64,000 bases of DNA from Frankineae bacterium MT45 (GTDB lineage: Bacteria > Actinomycetota > Actinomycetes > Mycobacteriales > Jatrophihabitantaceae), in contig LT629697.1 in assembly GCA_900100325.1 (NCBI GenBank), positions 2,291,423-2,355,422 of the forward strand, in the 5' to 3' direction. Positions within the stretch are counted from its first letter, which is position 1. Every line of letters starts with the position of its first letter. A model generated the notes under the pieces. That model saw only the letters and a list, made by a program, of their open reading frames with translations, ran no database searches and had not been told where the DNA came from. Both the position numbers and the translations under genes were made by a program. Below are positions 31,055-37,793 of the stretch, in pieces.

Positions 31055-31975
31055 ATGAGCAGCCCGTCGAAGTCCGCCGCGCAGGCCTGGACCGCGGCCG
31101 ACATCGGTGACCAGTCGGGGCGGGTGGTCATCGTCACCGGCGCCAACTCCGGGCTTGGGCTTGAGGTCGCTACTCGTCTGGCCGAGCACGGGGCCGCTGT
31201 CGTGATGGCCTGCCGAAACGTCGCGAAGGCCGAAGAGGCGGTGACGCAGTTGCGGGCCGAGGTGCCGGGCGCAAGCGTCGCCATCTCCGAACTCAACCTG
31301 GCCGACCTGGCCAGCGTCGCGGCGTTTGCCCAAAGTTTTAGGGCAAGTCATGAACGGCTGGACCTGCTCATCAACAACGCCGGATTGATGGCGGTGGATC
31401 ATTCCTATACCGCGCAGGGGTTCGAGATGCAGTTCGGGGTGAACCACCTCGGTCATTACGCGCTCACCGAGCAGTTGCTTCCGCTGCTCGAGCGGACACC
31501 CGGCTCCCGGGTGGCGACGATGGCCAGCATGGGCCACCGGGCAGGTCGGATGCGCTTCGACGATCTGATGCGCAAGCGTCGTTATGACCGCTGGTTCGCC
31601 TACACCCAGAGCAAGCTGGCCAATCTCCTCTTCACCGCCGAACTTCAGCGGCGGCTGGCGGAACAGGGCTCCACCACGATCGCGGTCGCCGCCCACCCTG
31701 GTTCGACGCACACCGACCTCGGTACCGAGGGTAGCGGCCTTACCAACCGGATAACCGCCGCGCTGTACCCGATCTTCAGTCAGACGGTGAAGCAGGGAGC
31801 ACTGCCGATGCTCCGAGCGGCCACCGATCCCAATGTGGCCGGGGGAGAGTTCTACGGGCCCAGATACATCGTGGCTGGCCGGGCGGTACGGGAACGCCCC
31901 TCACGCCGTGCCCGCAACGTAGCCGACGCGCGCCGACTCTGGGAGATCTCCGCGCAGCTGACTCGCGTGGGCTAG
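31055..31975 (+). CDS. Short-chain dehydrogenase/reductase
   Basis: A classical SDR with an NAD(P)-binding Rossmann fold: VTGANSGLGLEVA near residues 29-41, LLINNAG at about 104-110 and the catalytic YTQSK at about 183-187. The extended C-terminal part (306 aa in total) resembles retinol-dehydrogenase/WWOX-like bacterial SDRs that act on lipophilic substrates. The actual substrate is unknown. I chose the ATG at 31055; a GTG lies one codon earlier. It stands alone, with hairpin and repeats upstream and a convergent gene downstream. Confidence 0.88.
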   Translation: MSSPSKSAAQAWTAADIGDQSGRVVIVTGANSGLGLEVATRLAEHGAAVVMACRNVAKAEEAVTQLRAEVPGASVAISELNLADLASVAAFAQSFRASHERLDLLINNAGLMAVDHSYTAQGFEMQFGVNHLGHYALTEQLLPLLERTPGSRVATMASMGHRAGRMRFDDLMRKRRYDRWFAYTQSKLANLLFTAELQRRLAEQGSTTIAVAAHPGSTHTDLGTEGSGLTNRITAALYPIFSQTVKQGALPMLRAATDPNVAGGEFYGPRYIVAGRAVRERPSRRARNVADARRLWEISAQLTRVG

Positions 31976-32045
31976 CCGACAACGCGGAGATCGTCTGCGC
32001 GCGTCCGGTCTTCGCGACGTTTGGCGGGACGTTTGGCTAGTGCCT

Positions 32046-32441
32046 CTAGCTACGACGCTTGGCGTGCTCGCTGGCCAGCGCGACCAGTCGTCCGGCGGCC
32101 AGCTGTGCGGCCTCCTCGCGGGTGAGCGCGTGGGCATCGCCCGAGCTCTCGCGAATGGCTCCGCGGATCTGGCGGCGCGCGCTGCTGCGACTACGACTCA
32201 GAGTGGCCTGCTCGGCCATCTCGTCGATAGCGCGGACTGCGGCGGCCTGGGACTGCGTGGCGGCCAGGTGCATGAGCAACTCAGCACGCAGGCGCAGTGC
32301 TGCGGCCGGGTCGAGCGTCGGCGGGCCGTCCGGTGAGTTGACGGCGGGGGGAGGGGGCTGCGGTATCCGTCTCGTCACCACCGGCTCGCGGCGTGAACGA
32401 ATTGGTGTTGGTCGATGCCAAGTGTCAGCCCCGTTGAGCAT
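32046..32441 (-). CDS. Hypothetical protein, helical, Arg-rich
   Basis: A 131-aa protein not recognised. The N-terminal 45 residues are Pro/Arg-rich and probably disordered. The remainder is predicted helical, rich in Ala, Arg and Glu (AALRLRAELLMHLAATQSQA, then ...EMAEQATLSRSRSS). There is no signal peptide or membrane segment. ATG 32441 has GGGGGAA nearby upstream; an ATG at 32462 would add seven residues. It is convergent with the SDR gene and divergent from the lyase-like gene. Confidence 0.55.
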   Translation of the reverse strand: MLNGADTWHRPTPIRSRREPVVTRRIPQPPPPAVNSPDGPPTLDPAAALRLRAELLMHLAATQSQAAAVRAIDEMAEQATLSRSRSSARRQIRGAIRESSGDAHALTREEAAQLAAGRLVALASEHAKRRS

Positions 32442-32709
32442 GATTTCCCCCGAAATCTGCATGATCACCGCTGGCCGATCGAATCGTGCTGTGAAGCCAG
32501 GTCCCCACCTGGAGTCACACGGCCGGCCCCGGCGATGTGTTGATCGTGTGAAGAGTCTAGCTGAATTTCGGCCCGCTGGAAGGATTCGACGCTGGCTACT
32601 CTCTGCTGCGGTTCGGACCCGGAGCGATGATAAATTTCCACTTTCGCCACGAAATTTCTGCGCCGAGCGCCTAGCATCGAGCTGCTGGGGCCGAGTAGCA
32701 GGAGTTTGT

Positions 32710-33537
32710 ATGTTTGCGAATCGCCGGTCCATTGTTCGTCTCGTCGCCGCTCTGGGAATAGCGGCGACCGCCACCATCGGCTCAGCTGTATCAGCTGATG
32801 CGGCAACAACACCTTCACAGTTCGACGTGACGGCCTGCTCGGTTCCGACCTGGCTGGCCGACTCACATCCGGAGTACGTCAGTAGCGACCCGAGCGTGAC
32901 CGTGGAGAACACCAAGAGTTCGATCACGGTGGATCGCACGCTGAAGGCCGGCGCTATGCCGTGCTCGGCCCGCTTCTCCTCGGCCGCCACCGACCGTCGG
33001 TTGGAGTTCGCCGGGGCCCCTGAGCAGACCTCAGGCGCGACCAAGTTCTACGGGTTCAGCATCTTCCTCGACAAGTCATGGCCGACGGACTCCTCCACGG
33101 TGATCTTCCAGCTCGTCAACTATGACGCCACCACGCCGAGCTGGGCGCCCTCGTTCCAGATGACCGTGCAGGGCAACCAGTTCCACTTCTGGAACTACAC
33201 CACGCCGTCAGGAACGATCGACTCCACCACGTCCTCGGTGCAGTACCGGCTGCTCTGGAGCTACCCGGTGATCACCGGCCAGTGGTTGCGCTTCGAGGTC
33301 GGCGTCAACTGGAACACCGACGCCAGCAAGGGTCAGGTCGCGCTCTGGGGCAACGACTACCAGTTGGTGGCCCCGACGACCATGCGCACGCTGTATCGCA
33401 CCGCTGCTGGTGCACCGACGGTCACCTACCCGAAGTTCGGAATCTACGGAGCCCCGATGACCTCCGGATTCAAGATCGCGAACTTCGGTTTCGCGAAGGA
33501 GTCCACCTCCTTCGCGGGTGCAGAGCCGCCGCGCTAG
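32710..33537 (+). CDS. Secreted polysaccharide lyase-like (heparin lyase I-like fold) protein
   Basis: A 275-aa exported protein with a signal peptide (basic start, hydrophobic 9-28, then ADAA). The mature part is a beta-rich jelly-roll-like domain. Its segments match the polysaccharide-lyase family around heparin lyase I: GFSIFLDKSW near the middle, then WNTDASKGQVALWGND, and YPKFGIYG close to the C-terminus. A role in binding or cleaving acidic polysaccharides is inferred; substrate and activity are not established. The ATG at 32710 has CAGGAG 5 nt upstream. Its last codons are tandemly duplicated after the stop. Confidence 0.75.
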   Translation: MFANRRSIVRLVAALGIAATATIGSAVSADAATTPSQFDVTACSVPTWLADSHPEYVSSDPSVTVENTKSSITVDRTLKAGAMPCSARFSSAATDRRLEFAGAPEQTSGATKFYGFSIFLDKSWPTDSSTVIFQLVNYDATTPSWAPSFQMTVQGNQFHFWNYTTPSGTIDSTTSSVQYRLLWSYPVITGQWLRFEVGVNWNTDASKGQVALWGNDYQLVAPTTMRTLYRTAAGAPTVTYPKFGIYGAPMTSGFKIANFGFAKESTSFAGAEPPR

Positions 33538-33560
33538 GCACAGAGCCGCCGCGCTAGGCG
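33521..33560 (+). repeat. 20-bp tandem duplication spanning the lyase-like gene stop codon
   Basis: Units 33521-33540 and 33541-33560 are identical over 19 of 20 bases and both contain the TAG. The duplication is therefore translationally silent. It looks like a recent slippage event. Confidence 0.9.
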
Positions 33561-33593
33561 CTGAAGCCTGCTGCCGCTTCTTGCGACTCTGAT

Positions 33594-33626
33594 GGGTTGG
33601 CGGGCTCCGGGTGAGCCCGCCAACCC
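33594..33626. terminator. 13-bp hairpin after the lyase-like gene
   Basis: GGGTTGGCGGGCT (33594-33606) pairs perfectly with 33614-33626 around a 7-nt loop. It follows the stop codon by 57 nt and separates this gene from the zinc regulon. Confidence 0.7.
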
Positions 33627-33667
33627 GTCCGCGCGTTGTCACATCACGTCCCGCGTTCGACGGTAGC

Positions 33668-33682
33668 TGGTAACGATTCCTA
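33668..33682. promoter_or_regulatory. Candidate Zur-type operator upstream of the Fur-family gene
   Basis: TGGTAACGATTCCTA shares the pattern TGGNAACNNTTCCNA with the site before znuA. It ends 13 bp before the GTG start, a position fitting autorepression. Confidence 0.5.
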
Positions 33683-33695
33683 GTAGCATGGCCGC

Positions 33696-34103
33696 GTGGC
33701 CGCAGATACGAAGCATCGCAAGACCCGCCAGGGCGACGCCGTGAAGGCGGCGCTCCTTGGCCTGGACGGCTTTCGCAGCGCGCAGGACGTCTATGCGACG
33801 CTCCGCTCGGCCGGCGATTCGGTCGGTCTGTCGACGGTTTACCGACACCTGCAGGCCTTCGCCGACTCCGGCCTCGTCGACGTGATCCAGACTCCCGATG
33901 GCGAGGCGACGTATCGCTTCTGTGGCGACGCGACCGAGAAGAAGCATCACCACCACCTCGTCTGCCGTGAGTGCGGACGCGCCGAGGAGATCGAGGCGCG
34001 GGCCTTCGAGCGCTGGTCGGCCGAAGTTGCCACGAAGTTCGGATATACCGACGTTGAGCACACGGTCGAAGTCTTCGGCACCTGCGGCGACTGCGCCCGC
34101 TGA
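33696..34103 (+). CDS. zur: Fur-family metalloregulator, probably zinc-responsive Zur
   Basis: A 135-aa regulator. The N-terminal winged helix contains RSAQDVYATLRSAGDSVGLS followed by TVYRHLQ. The C-terminal metal domain has KHHHHLVCRECG, and a final CGDC provides the second Cys pair of the structural zinc site. Assignment to Zur rather than Fur rests on the adjacent znuACB genes and a shared operator-like sequence. GTG start. Under zinc repletion it should repress the downstream uptake genes and possibly itself. Confidence 0.88.
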   Translation: MAADTKHRKTRQGDAVKAALLGLDGFRSAQDVYATLRSAGDSVGLSTVYRHLQAFADSGLVDVIQTPDGEATYRFCGDATEKKHHHHLVCRECGRAEEIEARAFERWSAEVATKFGYTDVEHTVEVFGTCGDCAR

Positions 34104-34154
34104 GGATTCCAACCATCGCCTAGTGCCGGATCGCGGTCGCTGTGGTATCAATAG

Positions 34155-34169
34155 TGGGAACCGTTCCCA
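34155..34169. promoter_or_regulatory. Candidate Zur operator upstream of znuA
   Basis: TGGGAACCGTTCCCA is a 7-1-7 palindrome with perfect arms. Outer flanks (GTAT...ATAC) add further dyad symmetry. It lies 57 bp before the znuA start and resembles the site upstream of zur. Confidence 0.6.
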
Positions 34170-34226
34170 ATTTCAATACGTGGCGACCCGGTGTACGGGA
34201 AACCACGGAGGATGGAATCCACTGCC

Positions 34227-35165
34227 ATGGCTCGCCCGACACGTACCGCGCCCCGACGCGGCATCAGGTGCCTCGCCGGGCTGAGCATGGTGGTCGTCGC
34301 CGGAGTCCTGCTGACGGCATGCGGCTCCGACTCGAGCGGCGCTACGACCGCCGACGGCGCCATACGGGTCGTCGCGGCCGAGAATTTCTGGGGTGACATC
34401 ACCGCCCAGATCGGTGGTGGAGCAGTGTCGGTCACCTCGATCCTCAGCGATCCGAACGTCGACCCGCACGAGTACGAGAGCAGCGCCAAGAATGCGGCGG
34501 CGGTCGCCCGGGCCCGGTTGGTGATCACCAACGGCGTCGGCTACGACTCCTTCATGCAGAAGCTGATGAAGGCGAGCCCGAGTGATTCGCGGCAGGTCGT
34601 GAACGTCGAGGATGTCGTGAAGCCGACGGGGGAGAACCCGAACCCACATCTCTGGTACCGGCCGCAGTACGTCGTCGAGGCGGCAACAGCGATCGAGCAG
34701 GAACTCGCCGATCTGGTGCCGGCGCAGGCGGCGTCGTTCAAGGTCAATCTGGCCCGATTCGTGGCCGGCGAGCAGAGTCAGGTCGTCGCCGTGATCGACG
34801 AGATCAAGGCGAAGTACTCAGGCGTGGCCGTCGCCTACACCGAACGGGTGCCGGGGTACCTGATCGAGGCGGCCGGGCTGACTCTCGGCATTCCGGAGAC
34901 GTTCGCGCAGTCGATCGAGGACGGCAATGATCCGTCGCCGGGGGATGAGAAGGCGTTCGAGGCCGCGCTCACCGAGCATCAGGTCAGGGTGCTCCTCTAC
35001 AACGCCCAGGTCACCAGCCCGGCTACAGCCCGCCTTCGTGATCTGGCCAAGGCCAGTTCGGTTCCGGTCGTGGCCATCACCGAGACCCTGCCGCCCACGG
35101 CGGGCGACTTTCAGGCCTGGCAGGGCAGCCAGGCCCGTGCGTTGCTGGCGGCGCTCGGTGGCTGA
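34227..35165 (+). CDS. znuA: Zinc ABC transporter substrate-binding lipoprotein ZnuA
   Basis: Captures metal outside the membrane and passes it to ZnuB. The N-terminus is a lipoprotein signal with lipobox LTAC (Cys at about residue 32). The mature protein is a cluster A-I/TroA-like fold. Metal-ligand candidates are His in DPHEYE, His in NPHLWYRP, a glutamate near AYTERVPGY, and a late acidic residue. The His-rich loop common in ZnuA is missing. Possible starts are GTG 34191, ATG 34212 and ATG 34227; the last gives the best signal peptide with GGAGG upstream. Length from 34227 is 312 aa. Confidence 0.9.
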   Translation: MARPTRTAPRRGIRCLAGLSMVVVAGVLLTACGSDSSGATTADGAIRVVAAENFWGDITAQIGGGAVSVTSILSDPNVDPHEYESSAKNAAAVARARLVITNGVGYDSFMQKLMKASPSDSRQVVNVEDVVKPTGENPNPHLWYRPQYVVEAATAIEQELADLVPAQAASFKVNLARFVAGEQSQVVAVIDEIKAKYSGVAVAYTERVPGYLIEAAGLTLGIPETFAQSIEDGNDPSPGDEKAFEAALTEHQVRVLLYNAQVTSPATARLRDLAKASSVPVVAITETLPPTAGDFQAWQGSQARALLAALGG

Positions 35166-35190
35166 GACCCGCTCGCCTATGGTCAAGTAG

Positions 35191-36093
35191 ATGTCCGAGA
35201 CACAGAGCGCCGACGCCGGGGGCGCGCCGGGAGCATCGAATGCACTACCTGCCTCGGGCGAACCCACGGTGCGGCTGCGCAGCGCCACCCTGAACCTCGG
35301 TGGGCGCACCCTCTGGAGCGGATTGGACCTGAGTGTCGCGCCGGGTGAATTCCTCGCCGTGCTGGGACCCAACGGTGCCGGCAAGACGAGCCTGCTCAAG
35401 GTGCTTCTCGGCCTGAACCGGCTCACCTCGGGCAGCGTCGAGGTCTGCGGACGAACGCCCCGACGAGGAAGCAATCTGGTCGGCTACGTTCCCCAGCAGA
35501 AGTCGTTCGACCGTGACGTGCCGCTGCGCGGGCGCGATCTCGTTCGGATGGGGCTGGACGGCCATCGCTGGGGAATCGGCCGGCTGAATCGGGAGAGCCG
35601 CCGCCGCATCGACGAGGTGATCGATGAAGTAGGTGCCACCGGGTATGCCGACGCTCCGCTCGGGATGCTGTCGGGCGGCGAACAGCAGCGCCTGCGGATC
35701 GCGCAGTCGCTGCTCGGGAATCCGAAAGTGCTGCTCTGTGACGAGCCGCTGCTGAGCCTGGATCTGCAGCACCAGCAGGCCGTTACCGCGCTGATCGATC
35801 GGCGCCGCCACGAACTGGAGAACTCGGTGCTCTTCGTGACGCACGAGATCAATCCGATCCTGCCGATCGTCGATCGAATCCTGTACTTCGTCGGCGGCCG
35901 ATGGGCCGTCGGCACCCCGGAGGAGGTCATGACGAGCGAGCGGCTGAGTTCGCTGTACCAGACGGACGTCGATGTACTCCGCATCCGGGACCGGATCATC
36001 GTCGTGGGTGCTCCCGAGGCGGCCGGGGCCGACCTCGGCTCCGACCATCATCATCACCACGCCGACGCCGCACCCGAGCGGAGAGTGCGGTGA
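35191..36093 (+). CDS. znuC: Zinc ABC transporter ATP-binding protein ZnuC
   Basis: ATPase of the zinc importer (300 aa). Walker A GPNGAGKTS, the signature LSGGEQQRL, Walker B LLCDEPLLSLD and the switch His in FVTHE are all present. The C-terminus ends in DHHHHHAD, a cytosolic His cluster that may bind zinc and tune transport. It lies between znuA (25-bp gap) and znuB (4-nt overlap). Confidence 0.93.
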   Translation: MSETQSADAGGAPGASNALPASGEPTVRLRSATLNLGGRTLWSGLDLSVAPGEFLAVLGPNGAGKTSLLKVLLGLNRLTSGSVEVCGRTPRRGSNLVGYVPQQKSFDRDVPLRGRDLVRMGLDGHRWGIGRLNRESRRRIDEVIDEVGATGYADAPLGMLSGGEQQRLRIAQSLLGNPKVLLCDEPLLSLDLQHQQAVTALIDRRRHELENSVLFVTHEINPILPIVDRILYFVGGRWAVGTPEEVMTSERLSSLYQTDVDVLRIRDRIIVVGAPEAAGADLGSDHHHHHADAAPERRVR

Positions 36094-36929
36094 ACCTCAT
36101 CGACTACCTGCAGCTCGGCTTCGTCCAGCACGGATTGATCGCAGCGACCCTGGTGGCCGTCATCAGCGGAATCATCGGTCCGTTCGTGATGCTGCGCCGC
36201 GCCGCGTTCGTCGTGCACGGCACGGCCGAGCTCTCCTTCACCGGCGCGGCAGCCGGCCTGCTCATCGCCGGTGACCCGGTTCTCGGGGCTCTCATCGGCA
36301 GCCTTGTGGTGGCGGCGGCCATCGCCGCTCTCGGCACCCGGGAACGCGAGATCGACTCGACGATCGGTGTGATCCTTGCCTTTGGGCTCGGCATCGGCGT
36401 CTACCTGCTCAGTCAATACAAGGGCTTCGCCACGGAGGCCACCAGCATCCTCTTCGGTCAGATCTTCGGGGTGAGCACTGGTCAGATCGTGCTGCTGGTG
36501 GTGATCGCCCTCGGTGTGCTCGTCGTGACCGCGCTGATCTACCGTCCGCTGATGTTCGCCTCCATCGACTTTCAGGTCGCACAGGCCAGGGGAGTGCGGG
36601 TGAATCTCGTCGGCCTGATCTTTCTCTTCGCGCTGTCGCTGACGGTGACTGAGGCGGCCCAGATCGTCGGAACGCTGCTCGTGCTCAGTCTCGCCATCAC
36701 GCCGGCGGCCGCGGCTCAGCGACTCAGCGCCCGACCGGCCGTGGTGACCGCACTCTCGGTGATCTTCGCGTTGATCGCCAGCGACGGCGGCCTGCTGCTG
36801 AGCCTGCAGACCGACGTCAAGGCGAGCGCGCTTGTCTCCACCATCAGCTTCGTGTTCTATCTGCTGGCCCGCCTGATCGGCCCGCGGGTGATCGCCCGGG
36901 GCCGGGCCAACGCCGCGAGGGCGGCATGA
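36090..36929 (+). CDS. znuB: Zinc ABC transporter permease ZnuB
   Basis: ABC-3 family membrane subunit of 279 aa with about eight hydrophobic segments. The typical GPFVMLRRAAFVVHGTAELS start and the later FASIDFQVAQARGV loop followed by LSLTVTEAAQIVGTLLV are seen. GTG 36090 overlaps the znuC stop (GTGA), and its own stop overlaps the next gene by 4 nt. The gene completes the importer. Confidence 0.93.
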   Translation: MNLIDYLQLGFVQHGLIAATLVAVISGIIGPFVMLRRAAFVVHGTAELSFTGAAAGLLIAGDPVLGALIGSLVVAAAIAALGTREREIDSTIGVILAFGLGIGVYLLSQYKGFATEATSILFGQIFGVSTGQIVLLVVIALGVLVVTALIYRPLMFASIDFQVAQARGVRVNLVGLIFLFALSLTVTEAAQIVGTLLVLSLAITPAAAAQRLSARPAVVTALSVIFALIASDGGLLLSLQTDVKASALVSTISFVFYLLARLIGPRVIARGRANAARAA

Positions 36930-37345
36930 CTGGAAAGGGACGGCCCGAGCGTCCGGATTCCGAAGGGGCGAGTGAGACTTCGGCGTCGCACCGTCGCTTC
37001 GCATGGCTGGAGCGACTGCGGCGCGGTGTCAGGGCGCTGCCGGGCGGCGCGCTCGCCTGGAGAATCGGCGTCGGGTTGCTGGGACTGCTCATCATCCTCG
37101 TCGGCATCGTGCTGCTGCCGCTACCTGGTCCAGGCTGGCTCATCATCTTTCTCGGCCTCGGGGTGTGGGCGAGTGAGTTCGCGTGGGCGTCGCGCCTGCT
37201 GAGGTTCGCCCGAGGCCAGGTTCGGCGCTGGACCGACTGGATCGTCCGCCAGCCCCGGGTTGTTCAGCTGTTGGTCGGAGCGCTTGGGATTCTCCTCCTG
37301 GCTGCCCTGATCTACGCGGCCTGGCGCGTTTCGCGGGGAATCTGA
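36926..37345 (+). CDS. TIGR02611/PGPGW family membrane protein
   Basis: A 139-aa protein with two main hydrophobic regions. The first (about 48-80) contains LPGPGW, the signature of the PGPGW transmembrane family (TIGR02611). The second lies at about 110-132. A short basic N-terminus precedes them. Function unknown. It overlaps znuB by 4 nt, so it is probably co-transcribed with the zinc importer, though this may reflect position rather than function. Confidence 0.85.
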   Translation: MTGKGRPERPDSEGASETSASHRRFAWLERLRRGVRALPGGALAWRIGVGLLGLLIILVGIVLLPLPGPGWLIIFLGLGVWASEFAWASRLLRFARGQVRRWTDWIVRQPRVVQLLVGALGILLLAALIYAAWRVSRGI

Positions 37346-37425
37346 GATCCCGACTGGGCTGGGCCCGGCCGGCGTGGGAGGTGGGCAGGAGTGCTCACCG
37401 TTGCATGTATTCTTATCAAGCCTCA

Positions 37426-37497
37426 GGGCGCGTAGCTCAGTGGGAGAGCGCTCGCTTCACACGCGAGAAGTCGCTGGTTCGAACCCAGCCGTGCCCA
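37426..37497 (+). tRNA. tRNA-Val (anticodon CAC)
   Basis: The cloverleaf is readable. The acceptor GGGCGCG pairs with CGTGCCC (one G.U). The D arm is GCTC/GAGC, the anticodon stem CTCGC/GCGAG has loop TTCACAC, and the T arm is GCTGG/CCAGC with loop TTCGAAC. The anticodon CAC reads GUG valine codons. CCA is not encoded (ACCC follows). Confidence 0.95.
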
Positions 37498-37507
37498 CCC
37501 TGGAAAA

Positions 37508-37537
37508 CCTCAGAAGGCCTCAGTAGGCCTCAGAAGG
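37508..37537 (+). repeat. Three tandem 10-bp repeats after tRNA-Val
   Basis: CCTCAGAAGG, CCTCAGTAGG and CCTCAGAAGG follow each other at 37508, 37518 and 37528. The last one runs into the terminator stem. Confidence 0.85.
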
Positions 37538-37570
37538 CCCCCGCGATCGCTTCGATCGGACGGGGGCCTT
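37534..37570 (+). terminator. Terminator hairpin of tRNA-Val
   Basis: AAGGCCCCCG (37534-37543) pairs perfectly with CGGGGGCCTT (37561-37570). An inner CGATC/GATCG pairing is also possible. An ATTT lies 4 nt downstream. 37571-37709 contains nothing recognisable. Confidence 0.75.
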
Positions 37571-37710
37571 CGCAATTTCTGGCTCAATCCTGACCGGTGG
37601 GGAGCCGCCGCCGGGGTGAAGGCAATCGACACCCACGCTATCCGGCGCCAGAGAAAGCTGGCGCGCTACGGCGCTCGAATGAAGTTGGCGCGCGCTCAGG
37701 CGTGCAACGG

Positions 37711-37757
37711 AAAAGCCGGCGGACGCGAAGACATCACTGTCTTCATCGTCCGCCGGC
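37711..37757 (-). terminator. Intrinsic terminator of the SdrD-like surface protein gene
   Basis: On the minus strand, GCCGGCGGACG pairs with its complement and an inner GAAGAC/GTCTTC extends the stem. TTTT immediately follows the stem (37711-37714). It lies 37 nt beyond the stop codon and is the only hairpin in the window with a clear U-tract. Confidence 0.85.
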
Positions 37758-37793
37758 CAACTTCTAGCGGTGCTAGATGAGTTCCGTCGGCGC

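Noticed and set aside
32059-32709. Upstream extension of the lyase-like gene to an early ATG
   Set aside because: The extension overlaps the minus-strand hypothetical gene and would bury the signal peptide; ATG 32710 has a good ribosome site.
37426-37793. Genomic island integrated at tRNA-Val
   Set aside because: No integrase, no duplicated tRNA 3' end and no mobility gene were found; the downstream repeats are only 10 bp units.
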